The position numbers were made by a program, and so were the translations under genes. The notes beneath the pieces were generated by a model that did not search any database, was not told the DNA's origin, and saw nothing but the letters and a program-made list of their open reading frames with translations. This document shows positions 45,742 to 54,480 of a stretch of 64,000 nt of DNA, in pieces (within the stretch, counting starts at the first letter, position 1; each line of letters starts with the position of its first letter). The stretch is from Vallitalea sp. (GTDB lineage Bacteria; Bacillota; Clostridia; Lachnospirales; Vallitaleaceae). The stretch covers positions 1-64,000 of the forward strand of contig JAOASG010000015.1 in NCBI GenBank assembly GCA_025210235.1, read 5' to 3'.

Positions 45742-47004
45742 ATGAAAGAAAAAATATGCGTATTAGGATTAGGATATATTGGTCTTCCTACTGCAGCAAT
45801 GTTTGCTAGTAATGGATATGACATAGTTGGTGTTGATGTAAATAAAAAAGTTGTAGATGCTCTAAATAAAGGAGAGATAATAATTGAAGAACCTTATTTA
45901 GATGTTATGGTAAGAGACGTTGTAAAATCTGGTAAGTTAAAGGCATATGTTAAACCTCAAGTTTCTGATGTTTATATTATTGCGGTACCAACCCCTATTA
46001 ATGAAGATAAAACAGCTGATATGTCATTTGTAATTGATGCTACAAGGTCTATTGTTCCAATAGTTAAAAAAGGAGATATTGTTATTTTGGAATCCACATC
46101 ACCTCCTAAAACTATTGATGATATAATTGTTCCAATTTTAAAAGAATCTAAACTTAATGTAGAAGAAGATTTATATATAGCTCATTCACCAGAAAGAGTT
46201 ATTCCAGGAAAAATTCTTTTTGAGCTTGTAGAAAACAATAGAATTGTTGGTGGAATAAATGAAGAGTCATCTGAGAAAGTAAAAAGATTATATCAAGCAT
46301 TTGTAAAAGGGGATATTTATACTACAAATGCTACAACTGCTGAAATGTGTAAGTTAACAGAAAATACATTTAGAGATGTTAACATTGCTCTCGCAAATGA
46401 ACTAGCGAAGATTTGTGAAGAAATGGGTATTAATGTATGGGACGTTATTAAGTTTTCTAATAAACATCCTAGAGTTAATTTACATCAACCTGGTCCTGGG
46501 GTTGGAGGCCACTGTATAGCTGTTGATCCATGGTTTATAGTTGAAAAATTTCCACAAATAGCAAATCTGATAAATCTTAGTAGAAATATTAATGATAGTA
46601 TGCCAGAGTATGTTTTTAATAAGAGTAGAAAAATTCTAGGAACATTAAAGGATAAAAAGATTACAATTTTAGGAGTTACATATAAACCAGACGTTGATGA
46701 TATGAGAGAAAGTCCAATTATAGAATTAGTTGAGTTATTTGAAGAAATTAGTGGTATTACTATATCTATTTATGACCCATTTGTAGAGAATTATAAATAT
46801 CTTGAAAAAGATGTTTATTCTGCATGTAAAGATAGTGACTTGTTAATATTAGGCGTAAATCATAAATTATTTAAAGAAATTGATATGAATAAAGTAAATG
46901 ATTATATGAGATGTAGTAATATTTTAGATACAAGAAATTTCTTTGAAAATGATCAATTAAGTAATCTAGGATTTAATTATAATTTGTTAGGAAAAGGTAA
47001 ATAA
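45742..47004 (+). CDS. UDP-sugar dehydrogenase, UDP-ManNAc dehydrogenase (WecC) type
   Basis: 420 aa nucleotide-sugar dehydrogenase. N-terminal Rossmann GLGYIGLPTAAMFASNGYDIVGVD, VPTPINEDKTADMS, HSPERVIPGK, catalytic Cys in GVGGHCIAVDPWF (near 257), and a C-terminal UDP-binding domain with GVTYKPDVDDMRESP. It oxidises a UDP-hexose such as UDP-ManNAc to the uronate. Length and the ERVIPGK/HCIAVDPWF motifs favour the WecC/WbpA type over UDP-glucose dehydrogenase. RBS GAAAGGAC. The next gene starts three bases downstream. Confidence 0.85.
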   Translation: MKEKICVLGLGYIGLPTAAMFASNGYDIVGVDVNKKVVDALNKGEIIIEEPYLDVMVRDVVKSGKLKAYVKPQVSDVYIIAVPTPINEDKTADMSFVIDATRSIVPIVKKGDIVILESTSPPKTIDDIIVPILKESKLNVEEDLYIAHSPERVIPGKILFELVENNRIVGGINEESSEKVKRLYQAFVKGDIYTTNATTAEMCKLTENTFRDVNIALANELAKICEEMGINVWDVIKFSNKHPRVNLHQPGPGVGGHCIAVDPWFIVEKFPQIANLINLSRNINDSMPEYVFNKSRKILGTLKDKKITILGVTYKPDVDDMRESPIIELVELFEEISGITISIYDPFVENYKYLEKDVYSACKDSDLLILGVNHKLFKEIDMNKVNDYMRCSNILDTRNFFENDQLSNLGFNYNLLGKGK

Positions 47005-47006
47005 AG

Positions 47007-48263
47007 ATGAAAAAAAAAGTATTAATGGTAGCTAATCAATTTCCACCAATGGGTGGTTCGGGGGTACAAAGAAGTGTTAAATTTGCAAAATATTTACCTG
47101 AGTTTCAATGGGAACCTATTGTTTTTACAAGGGAATCAAAAAATAGTTTAACAGATGAATCGTTACTTCAAGATATACCAATTGATTTAAAAGTGATAAG
47201 AACAAAGCCTTATGATTTAAATCAACTTAAAAAACCTTTTAATTTAGTTGGAAAGGTTATTTCTAGAAAAATGTTAATACCAGATGGAGACAGAATTTGG
47301 TATGAAAAAAATAAAAAATTACTTTTAGAATATGTCAAAAATAATAAAGTTGATGCTCTATATACGACATCATATCCATATAGTGACCACTTACTAGGAT
47401 TATATGTAAAAAAACATATGCCTAATTTGCCTTGGATAGTTGATTTTAGAGATGAGTGGTGTAATAATCCATATATCTTAGATATGGGGTATTCAAAAAG
47501 TCGTATAAGAAAAGAGAGGGAAATGGAAAAAGAAGTGGTTAATAACTGTGATTTTTTTATTACAAATACACCTCTTATGTTAAAAAACTTTTTAAATGAT
47601 TATTCTATTAAAGAAAAATCATATGTAATACCAAATGGATATGATGAAGAAGATTTTGTAGGACTTGATAAAAGTTATACTAAAAAAGATAAATTAATAA
47701 TTACTTATGCAGGATCTATGTATGGAAGAAGAAAACCAGATTATTTCTTACAAGGTATAAAAGAATTAATTGAAGAAGGAAAAATTAATAGAAATGATAT
47801 AATAATTAGATTTATAGGCAATATTCCTAATAAGAAAATAAAAGAAATTAATAATAATTATGAATTAAATGACGTAATAAATTATTTACCTTATATGGAA
47901 CATAAAAAAAGCATTGAAATGCTTATTCAATCAGATGTTTTATTATTTATTATTGGAGAAGGCAAGGGAGCAGAAAATTTTTATTCAGGTAAAGTATTTG
48001 AGTATATGAATACAAATAGACCTATACTTGCTTTAGTACCACCAAAAGGTGTTGCAGCTGATGTAATAAGAGAAACTTGTACGGGTTATATCTCGGAGAC
48101 AACAAATATAAACCAAATAAAAGAATTAGTAGTTAAGCTTTATGATGATTGGAAAAATAATAGTATTGCAATAAAACCTAATTGGAGTAAAGTACAAGAG
48201 TTTGAAAGAAAAGAGTTAACAAAAAAACTTGTTGAAGTACTAAATAGGTCATGTACTAAATAA
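47007..48263 (+). CDS. GT4-type glycosyltransferase
   Basis: 418 aa GT-B fold. N-terminal ANQFPPMGGSGVQRSVKFAKYLPEF resembles glycan-binding loops of GT4 enzymes, with WIVDFRDEWCNNPY in the middle. The C-terminal domain has ITYAGSMYGRRKPDYFLQGI and the nucleotide-sugar region SGKVFEYMNTNRPILALVPPKGVAADVI. It adds a sugar to the surface polymer on the cytoplasmic face. Donor and acceptor are unknown. Confidence 0.85.
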   Translation: MKKKVLMVANQFPPMGGSGVQRSVKFAKYLPEFQWEPIVFTRESKNSLTDESLLQDIPIDLKVIRTKPYDLNQLKKPFNLVGKVISRKMLIPDGDRIWYEKNKKLLLEYVKNNKVDALYTTSYPYSDHLLGLYVKKHMPNLPWIVDFRDEWCNNPYILDMGYSKSRIRKEREMEKEVVNNCDFFITNTPLMLKNFLNDYSIKEKSYVIPNGYDEEDFVGLDKSYTKKDKLIITYAGSMYGRRKPDYFLQGIKELIEEGKINRNDIIIRFIGNIPNKKIKEINNNYELNDVINYLPYMEHKKSIEMLIQSDVLLFIIGEGKGAENFYSGKVFEYMNTNRPILALVPPKGVAADVIRETCTGYISETTNINQIKELVVKLYDDWKNNSIAIKPNWSKVQEFERKELTKKLVEVLNRSCTK

Positions 48264-48309
48264 AAGCGATTATTATAGTTATAACAAACAGTAGGAAGGT
48301 TGAATTTTT

Positions 48310-49434
48310 ATGAAAATATTACATCTTATCAGTGGAGGAGATGAAGGAGGAGCAAAAACTCATGTTATCACTCTATTGAGAGAATTAAGTAAGCATGTTG
48401 ATATAACCCTTGTATGTCTTTTAGAGCAAAATTTTGCTAAAGAAGCACGTGAAGAAGGCATTAATGTAATTGTAATAGAACAAAATAAGAGATACGATTT
48501 AAATACTGTGAAACGTATTACACACATACTCAAAGATGATTACGATTTATTACATTGTCATGGAGCAAGAGCAAATTTCTTAGGAATGCTTATAAAGAAA
48601 AAATATAATATACCTACTGTATCTACTATACATAGTGATTATAGGTCGGATTTTGATAATAGTATATATAAAAAAATTGTATATACATCATTAAATTATA
48701 TAAGTTTAAAGAAAATGGATTATTTTATATCGATAACTAATAATCTAAAAAATACTTTATTAAATAGAGGATTTAAAAGCAAAAAAATATATGTATCTCA
48801 CAATGGTATTAGAGGTGTTGAGAAAGAATATTCGTTGTCAAAACAAGAATTTTTAAATAGATATAATATTGATTACAATTCAAAAAATACTTATGTAGGC
48901 ATTGTTACAAGGCTACATCCTGTCAAAGGGATACCAGTATTTCTAAAAGCAGCAGAAAAAGTTCTACAGACAAATAGTAACATTATTTTTTTGGTTGCGG
49001 GTAATGGTGATGAAAAATATTCTGAGAAGTACAAGCAATTTATAATAAATCATAAGTTAACTGATAACATTAAATTTCTTGGATTTTTAAAGGATATAGA
49101 TAATTTTTATAATTTAATTGATATCAATGTGTTAAGTTCTCATAGCGAAGGCTTTCCTTATGCTTTATTAGAAGGTGGATTAAATAAGAAGGCAACAATA
49201 AGTTCGGCTGTAGGTGGAATACCAGAATTAATTAGACATGAAGAATCTGGATTGTTATTTGAAGATAACAATTATAAACAATTGGCAAGGTATATAGAAC
49301 TTCTGTCTAATGATGATAAAAAAAGACAAGAATTAAGTGAAGCATTATATCAAAGAGTAAAACATAAGTTTTCTGATGAAAATATGGCAAATACACATAT
49401 AAAGATATATAAAGACATATTAGAATTAAAGTAG
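48310..49434 (+). CDS. GT4 glycosyltransferase
   Basis: 374 aa. The N-terminal domain has LISGGDEGGAKTHVITLLREL, and LLHCHGARANFLGM leads into VSTIHSDYRSDF. The C-terminal domain has VGIVTRLHPVKGIPVFLKAAE, FLVAGNGDEKY, FLGFLKDIDNFYNLIDINVLSSHSEGFPYALLEG and the E-x7-E-like active-site region. RBS GGAAGG. It is separate from the previous glycosyltransferase and only distantly similar. Probably another step of polymer synthesis. Confidence 0.9.
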   Translation: MKILHLISGGDEGGAKTHVITLLRELSKHVDITLVCLLEQNFAKEAREEGINVIVIEQNKRYDLNTVKRITHILKDDYDLLHCHGARANFLGMLIKKKYNIPTVSTIHSDYRSDFDNSIYKKIVYTSLNYISLKKMDYFISITNNLKNTLLNRGFKSKKIYVSHNGIRGVEKEYSLSKQEFLNRYNIDYNSKNTYVGIVTRLHPVKGIPVFLKAAEKVLQTNSNIIFLVAGNGDEKYSEKYKQFIINHKLTDNIKFLGFLKDIDNFYNLIDINVLSSHSEGFPYALLEGGLNKKATISSAVGGIPELIRHEESGLLFEDNNYKQLARYIELLSNDDKKRQELSEALYQRVKHKFSDENMANTHIKIYKDILELK

Positions 49435-49451
49435 CTAACTTATAGGTAATG

Positions 49452-49487
49452 TAGTTTTGCAATTACCGTTAGGTAATTGCAAAACTA
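49452..49487. repeat. perfect 16-bp palindrome made of two head-to-head intergenic elements
   Basis: TAGTTTTGCAATTACC (49452-49467), loop GTTA, GGTAATTGCAAAACTA (49472-49487). The second arm is an exact reverse complement of the element seen singly elsewhere. No T run follows. Confidence 0.9.
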
Positions 49488-49496
49488 AGGATTACA

Positions 49497-49558
49497 ATTC
49501 TTTAATGCAATATGTAGTTCTTATTAGAAGCGGAACCCAACATATTGTATTAAAGAAT
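49497..49558. repeat. 19-bp inverted repeat (cruciform/hairpin)
   Basis: ATTCTTTAATGCAATATGT (49497-49515) pairs with ACATATTGTATTAAAGAAT (49540-49558) with one G-U pair. Inside the 24-nt loop GTTC (49517-49520) can pair with GAAC (49533-49536). The right arm continues directly into the next intergenic element. The right arm alone also occurs at 31670-31688 with one difference. Confidence 0.85.
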
Positions 49559-49587
49559 CAACTGAATGTAGTTTTGCAATTACTTAA
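49539..49587 (+). repeat. extended intergenic TTTTGCAATTAC element, copy upstream of the first DUF4330 gene
   Basis: AACATATTGTATTAAAG, then AATCAACTGAATG, then TAGTTTTGCAATTACTTAA. Nearly identical to 31669-31713. The core ends 33 nt before ATG 49617. Confidence 0.85.
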
Positions 49588-49616
49588 TTAGTTTAAAAAA
49601 GGAAAGGAAAGTAATT

Positions 49617-50114
49617 ATGAAGATAGTAGATAAAGATGGTAAATTGTTTGGCAAGATTAATATTATGGATATAATAATTATACTACTAATATTAGTAATT
49701 ATTGTTACGCTAGCAAATAAGTTAAACAATAAAGATAGTAATAACATAGTAACTTCTTCGTCAAATAAAGAAGTATATATTGTAGCTGAAGCATATTCTC
49801 AAGCTCCTGAAATAGTTAAGTCAATTGTAAAAGGAGATACATTAGTAGCTCAAAATAAATACCAATCAGGTTCAATTGATTATGTAGAAGTAAGAGATAG
49901 TGATTTTCTTTCTACTAATAAAAAAGGAAAACTTATTAGAGAAAAAGATACTAGTAAAAAAGTAATTGAAGTTGGTATTAAATGTAAAGCAAATATTAGT
50001 GGTCCATATATAGATTGTGGAGGACAAGAGTTAAAAGTTGGACTTCCTTATTGGATAAAAACAAAAAATGGACAAATTCAAGGCTTTATCAAAGATATTA
50101 AATTAGAACAATGA
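49617..50114 (+). CDS. DUF4330 family protein (first copy)
   Basis: 165 aa. It opens with the DUF4330 signature DKDGKLFGKINIMDIIIILLILVII, in which a short cytoplasmic segment runs into a single membrane helix (about 18-34). The extracellular part is beta-rich, with QAPEIVKSIVKGDTL, GSIDYVEVRD and CKANISGPYIDCGGQELKVGLPYWIKTKNGQIQGFI. Function is unknown. These genes are often found in envelope polysaccharide clusters. RBS GGAAAGGAAAG. A second DUF4330 gene follows after 19 nt. Confidence 0.8.
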   Translation: MKIVDKDGKLFGKINIMDIIIILLILVIIVTLANKLNNKDSNNIVTSSSNKEVYIVAEAYSQAPEIVKSIVKGDTLVAQNKYQSGSIDYVEVRDSDFLSTNKKGKLIREKDTSKKVIEVGIKCKANISGPYIDCGGQELKVGLPYWIKTKNGQIQGFIKDIKLEQ

Positions 50115-50133
50115 AATTAAGGGAGAGAAAATC

Positions 50134-50622
50134 ATGAAGATTATAAATAAAAAAGGAAAACTCTTTGGTTTAATTAATATTATTGATTTATTAACTATTA
50201 TTCTTATTATTTCCTTAGTTTTAGGAGCATTCTATAAGTTTAAAGGTGATGATATGAATGTGCTTACTTCTAATAAGACCAAAGAAATGGAGTATGTAGT
50301 TAGATTAATACCAAATTATGAAGAGTATTTCACCAAATACCAAGTTGGAGATATAATTGTTGAGGATAAACGAGAATTAGATGGGACTATAACAAATATA
50401 AGTATTGAAGATTATTATACTTCCGTAGAAGATGAAAATGGAAACGTATCTTTGCAAATACATCCATATTTTAAACAAGCCTTTATAACTATAAAAGCTA
50501 CTGTTACTGATAAAGAACCTATTTATAAACTTGGAAAACAAGAAATAAGAGTAGGGTGTAGTAACTTTGTTACAACTAAATTATGTAAAATGTCAGGTTT
50601 TATATATGAAATTATAGAATAG
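50134..50622 (+). CDS. DUF4330 family protein (second copy)
   Basis: 162 aa with the same layout as the preceding gene: NKKGKLFGLINIIDLLTIILII at the N terminus, one helix (about 17-33), and an external domain ending LGKQEIRVGCSNFVTTKLCKMSGFIYEI, parallel to the first copy's GGQELKVG...KTKNGQIQGFI. The two have diverged well beyond a recent duplication and could form a heterodimer. RBS GGGAGAG. Role unknown; the context is polymer assembly. Confidence 0.8.
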   Translation: MKIINKKGKLFGLINIIDLLTIILIISLVLGAFYKFKGDDMNVLTSNKTKEMEYVVRLIPNYEEYFTKYQVGDIIVEDKRELDGTITNISIEDYYTSVEDENGNVSLQIHPYFKQAFITIKATVTDKEPIYKLGKQEIRVGCSNFVTTKLCKMSGFIYEIIE

Positions 50623-50647
50623 TAGTTAAAGGAAGGAAATTAATATA

Positions 50648-51130
50648 ATGAATATAATTAGAACGAGTTTTTTCTATAAAATCATACACTATATTGACGA
50701 AATACATGAATATAGTTTCCTATATAAAACAAGAAAAAAACAAAGAGTAATAAAAGAGAGTAAATTTAAATCTTCAATATACAAGTACTCTTTTATATAT
50801 AAAGTATTATGCGCTATAGGAAATCTATTTAGTAATTTATTTAATTGTTTAAATAAAGTATGTAATTCTAGTCTAATTATAAATATAATAGGTAAGTTTA
50901 CTAGTGATATCAAGTATAAAAAGCTTAAGTCTTTTAATCAATATATGATAAGCTTTATTATAGGATATATAATTACCAATATAGTTTTAGGTTTATATGC
51001 AGCCTATAAGATAAAATATATTTTTATATTTTGTATATTAACATTATTTGTAAATATAGTAGTTTATCTTTACAATAAGTTTAGCGAATCCAGCTTAATA
51101 ATAAGATTAATTAATAAAATAGTAGAATAA
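50648..51130 (+). CDS. small membrane protein with SFxYK and SSLII repeats, possible split N-terminal part of a Wzy-type polymerase
   Basis: 160 aa, basic, with two C-terminal helices (about 98-118 and 122-142). Short repeats stand out: SFFYK (7-11), SFLYK (23-27), SFIYK (48-52), and the related CNSSLIINIIGK and SESSLIIRLINK. I recall longer clostridial O-antigen ligase proteins whose N termini carry comparable repeats, and the polymerase gene starts about 35 nt downstream. The idea that this is a detached N-terminal segment is inference. RBS GGAAGG. Confidence 0.55.
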   Translation: MNIIRTSFFYKIIHYIDEIHEYSFLYKTRKKQRVIKESKFKSSIYKYSFIYKVLCAIGNLFSNLFNCLNKVCNSSLIINIIGKFTSDIKYKKLKSFNQYMISFIIGYIITNIVLGLYAAYKIKYIFIFCILTLFVNIVVYLYNKFSESSLIIRLINKIVE

Positions 51131-51164
51131 TATCAAAATAAAATAGAGTTAGTTGGTGAACAAT

Positions 51165-52514
51165 TTGAAAAACAGGATTAATATATTAATCATTTTAATA
51201 GGTTTAGGTATTGGTATGATAGGAGCAAAATTTGGAATCAGTATTGCCTTAGGGACTACTATGGTAATTTTATTAGGGGCTTCAATTATATTAGATTATG
51301 AAAAAACTGTAATTTTATTAGGAATATATGTTTTTATTGATTTTTTAACAAGAAATATTGGTGGACTTGCAATTGTATCTAGTATATGGGATGAGTTAAT
51401 GTTTTTAGCGTTCTTATGTATATTTATTTATAAGTTAATTCGTTACAGGAAAACAGGCAATTATAAATCAACACCTATAGATTTTCCTATAATATTTTTT
51501 ATACTAATTAGTATTTTTTTAGTATTAATTAACTCTCCTAATTTAGGGATAGCAATTGATGGGCTAAGAGCAGTTGTTCAATATATGTTATGGTATTTCT
51601 TAGTAGTTCAATTAATAGATACTAGTAAAGGTGTATTAAAAGTATATTGGGTTTTAACGTCTGTTGGTACTATTTTAGGTCTACATGGTATTTATCAATA
51701 TTTAACTAGAGCTGAAATGCTAGGAAACTGGGTGGACAGTTCAGAAACTATAAGGACAAGGGCATACTCTATTGTTGGAAGTCCAAATATATTAGGAGCT
51801 ATTTTTGTACTATTTATTCCAATGGGTATTGCTCTTGTAACTTCTGATTATAATTATTTAAGAAAATTTATTGCTTTATGTATGACAATTATTATGATGG
51901 GATCACTTTTTGCAACTATGTCAAGGGGTGCATGGATAGCCGCAGCTTTTGGTATAGGAATATATATTCTTTATAAAAATAAGAAATTAATATTACCTCT
52001 TATTATATTTGCTGGAATAATATTTATTACAGTTCCATCTATTTCAAGTCGATTAACTTATATGTTCAGTGCCGAATATAAGTATAAGTCATCTAAAGGT
52101 GGAAGAATATATAGATGGCAAGAAGGTATAGAAACTTGGAGTGAAGGTAATAAAGCTATGGGATTAGGATTAGGAAGATATGGTGGAGCTGTTGCTACAA
52201 ACAATGATTTATCACCTTTCTATATGGATAATTATTATTTAAAGACCTTAGCTGAAATGGGACTTATAGGATTAGGATCATTTATATTACTTCTAATATG
52301 TGTTATAAGATGGTGTACAACAGCTGTTTTAGAAGAACAAGATACTAGAAAAAAAGATTTAATGATGGGTTTATTTGCAGGATGCTTAGGTATACTAATG
52401 CAAAATGCTGTTGAAAATATTTTTGAAGTTCCTATGATGGTAACGTATTTTTGGTTATGTATAGGGCTAATAATGTGTCTTAAAATAGAAAATAAAGACT
52501 ATAGTATAGAATAA
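51165..52514 (+). CDS. O-antigen ligase / Wzy-like polymerase family membrane protein
   Basis: About 449 aa with 11-12 helices. The Wzy_C/O-antigen-ligase region is visible: GSPNILGAIFVLFIPMGIAL, TMSRGAWIAAAFGIGIYI, then an external loop with GRIYRWQEGIETWSEGNKAMGLGLGRYGG and NYYLKTLAEMGLIGL. It polymerises or transfers lipid-linked glycan units outside the membrane. Start is uncertain: TTG 51165 has GGTGA five nt upstream; TTG 51153 and GTG 51156 are in frame but lack an RBS. Confidence 0.85.
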   Translation: MKNRINILIILIGLGIGMIGAKFGISIALGTTMVILLGASIILDYEKTVILLGIYVFIDFLTRNIGGLAIVSSIWDELMFLAFLCIFIYKLIRYRKTGNYKSTPIDFPIIFFILISIFLVLINSPNLGIAIDGLRAVVQYMLWYFLVVQLIDTSKGVLKVYWVLTSVGTILGLHGIYQYLTRAEMLGNWVDSSETIRTRAYSIVGSPNILGAIFVLFIPMGIALVTSDYNYLRKFIALCMTIIMMGSLFATMSRGAWIAAAFGIGIYILYKNKKLILPLIIFAGIIFITVPSISSRLTYMFSAEYKYKSSKGGRIYRWQEGIETWSEGNKAMGLGLGRYGGAVATNNDLSPFYMDNYYLKTLAEMGLIGLGSFILLLICVIRWCTTAVLEEQDTRKKDLMMGLFAGCLGILMQNAVENIFEVPMMVTYFWLCIGLIMCLKIENKDYSIE

Positions 52515-52567
52515 TAAAAACGTAATTTAATATAATATATTTCATTTAAAGAGAAATGGGTGTTTAC

Positions 52568-53656
52568 ATGATTGATATTGTAATCTCAGGATATATTGGC
52601 TATAGTAATTGTGGTGATGATGCAATACTATCGGCTATTTGTGAAGGTATAAGAGAATTAAATATAGAAACTAATATTACTGCATTATCTAAAAATCCTG
52701 TAATTACTATGAATGATAATAATATTAAATCAGTCTATCGTTTTAATTGGAAACAAGTAATTAAAACTATTAAAAAAGCGGATATTATTATAAGTGGTGG
52801 AGGTAGCCTTCTTCAAGATACAACTAGTACAAGATCGTTATTATATTATTTATTTATAATAAAGACAGCAAAATTTTATAAAAAGAAGGTTATGTTATAT
52901 GCTAATGGAATAGGTCCAATAAATAAAAAAACAAATAGATTAATAACAAGATACATAGTGAATAAAGTGGACGTAATAACTTTAAGAGATGAGTTATCCA
53001 GAAAAGACTTAATTAGTATGGGGATAACAAGACCTAGTATTCATGTTACGGCAGATCCCGTTTTCTCTATGAATATTGATAACTGTAATTATAAAGAGTT
53101 TTTAATTGACAATGATATACCAATAAATAAACCACTTATTGGTGTTTTATTTAGAGAGTGGAAAAATATTAGCTATGAAGATATAATTGCAAATATATGC
53201 GATGGACTTATTGCCGATAAGGATGTAAATATATTATTTATACCTATGGAATATAAGGAAGATATAGATATAAGTAAACGCATATCAGCTAAAATGAGCA
53301 ATAAGTCATATGTACTAGATAAAGATCTTGATTCTTCGTCTATCATTGGAATTATAGGAGAGATGCACATGATACTTAGTATGAGACTTCATGCTCTTTT
53401 ATTTGCAGCATTAAGCAGTATTCCAATGGTGGGATTTGTATATGATCCAAAGGTTAGTTGCTACTTGGAATTACTAGATATGCCTTCAGGAGGGGATATT
53501 AAAGATCTTAATATTTATGAAATTAATAATATCATTAATGATGTTTATAATAACTATGATATATATGTTGAGAAACTAAATAAGATTAAGATAAAGATGA
53601 AAGAAAAATCAGAACTTAATAATAAATATCTTTTGGATTTGATTAAGACAGATTGA
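52568..53656 (+). CDS. csaB: polysaccharide pyruvyl transferase CsaB
   Basis: 362 aa. It has the CsaB signature SGYIGYSNCGDDAIL near the N terminus, IIISGGGSLLQDTTSTRSLLYYL, and the second-domain motif MRLHALLFAALSSIPMVGFVYDPKV. CsaB adds a ketal pyruvate to ManNAc in the secondary cell wall polymer, creating the ligand for SLH domains of S-layer proteins. ATG 52568 follows GGGTG; an ATG at 52556 has a weaker context. Pyruvylated polymer in turn implies an SLH-anchored S-layer; no SLH gene is in this window. Confidence 0.92.
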   Translation: MIDIVISGYIGYSNCGDDAILSAICEGIRELNIETNITALSKNPVITMNDNNIKSVYRFNWKQVIKTIKKADIIISGGGSLLQDTTSTRSLLYYLFIIKTAKFYKKKVMLYANGIGPINKKTNRLITRYIVNKVDVITLRDELSRKDLISMGITRPSIHVTADPVFSMNIDNCNYKEFLIDNDIPINKPLIGVLFREWKNISYEDIIANICDGLIADKDVNILFIPMEYKEDIDISKRISAKMSNKSYVLDKDLDSSSIIGIIGEMHMILSMRLHALLFAALSSIPMVGFVYDPKVSCYLELLDMPSGGDIKDLNIYEINNIINDVYNNYDIYVEKLNKIKIKMKEKSELNNKYLLDLIKTD

Positions 53657-53668
53657 AAATGATATTGT

Positions 53669-53701
53669 GAATCAACTTAAAGTAGTTTTACAATTATTTA
53701 A
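53669..53701 (+). repeat. intergenic TTTTGCAATTAC element, copy upstream of the TagA/CpsF gene
   Basis: GAATCAACTTAAAG, then TAGTTTTACAATTATTTAA. The core ends 35 nt before ATG 53733. Confidence 0.7.
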
Positions 53702-53732
53702 ATAAGAACAAAGCAGAAAGGATTAGTATATT

Positions 53733-54449
53733 ATGAAAGTTGATATCCTTGGCGTTAATGTAGATAATGATGATATGAATAAAGCTGTAAATAAGGTAAT
53801 AGAGTATATGGATAGTGATGGTAAGTATAAAATATACACTCCAAATCCTGAATTTGTTATGATGTCAATTGAAGATGAAGAGTTTAAAGGTATACTAAAT
53901 AAAGGAGATTTAGTGATTCCAGATGGTATAGGAATTGTTATAGCTTCAAAAATATTAGGAAAAAAAATACCAGAACGTGTTGCAGGATATGATCTAGTTC
54001 AAAATGTATTTAAAAGAATTAAAAAAACTAATAGAACTGTTTATTTATTAGGTGCTTCAGAAGGAGTAGCAATTAAGGCAGCTGATAAAATGAGGGAAAT
54101 TCATAAAGGTTTAAAAATTGTTGGTGTACATGATGGGTATTTTGATGAAAATGAAGAAAAAAACATAATGGAGTCTATAAATACTCTAAAACCAGATTTA
54201 TTATTAGTAGGGCTTGGTGCTCCTAGACAGGAAAAATGGATTGATAATAACATACATAAGTTAAATATAAAAGTAGCTATTGGTGTTGGAGGTTCATTTG
54301 ATGGAATGGCGGGTAATGTTAAAAGAGCCCCTTTAATTTTCCAAAAACTTGGATTAGAATGGTTTTATAGATTAATAAAGCAACCTTCACGTATAACAAG
54401 AATGATTAAATTACCTGTTTTTTTAATAAAAGTAATTAAGGAACGTTAA
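53733..54449 (+). CDS. tagA: WecG/TagA/CpsF-family glycosyltransferase
   Basis: 238 aa GT26 enzyme. Signature parts: TPNPEFVMMS, GDLVIPDGIGIVIASKILGKKIPERVAGYDL, VYLLGASEGVAIKAADKM, and GLGAPRQEKWIDNN. TagA adds ManNAc to undecaprenyl-PP-GlcNAc, the committed step of teichoic-acid-like polymers. With csaB and the UDP-sugar dehydrogenase it points to a ManNAc-containing polymer. RBS AGAAAGGA. The tagA symbol is by family; a WecG-type ManNAcA transfer is possible. Confidence 0.85.
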   Translation: MKVDILGVNVDNDDMNKAVNKVIEYMDSDGKYKIYTPNPEFVMMSIEDEEFKGILNKGDLVIPDGIGIVIASKILGKKIPERVAGYDLVQNVFKRIKKTNRTVYLLGASEGVAIKAADKMREIHKGLKIVGVHDGYFDENEEKNIMESINTLKPDLLLVGLGAPRQEKWIDNNIHKLNIKVAIGVGGSFDGMAGNVKRAPLIFQKLGLEWFYRLIKQPSRITRMIKLPVFLIKVIKER

Positions 54450-54480
54450 CATTAAAATAAGATATAGTATAATCCACTTA

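Noticed and set aside
49452..49487. The 16-bp palindrome as a transcription terminator of the GT4 gene
   Set aside because: No T run follows on the + strand, and both arms match the dispersed element, so it is better explained as an inverted pair.
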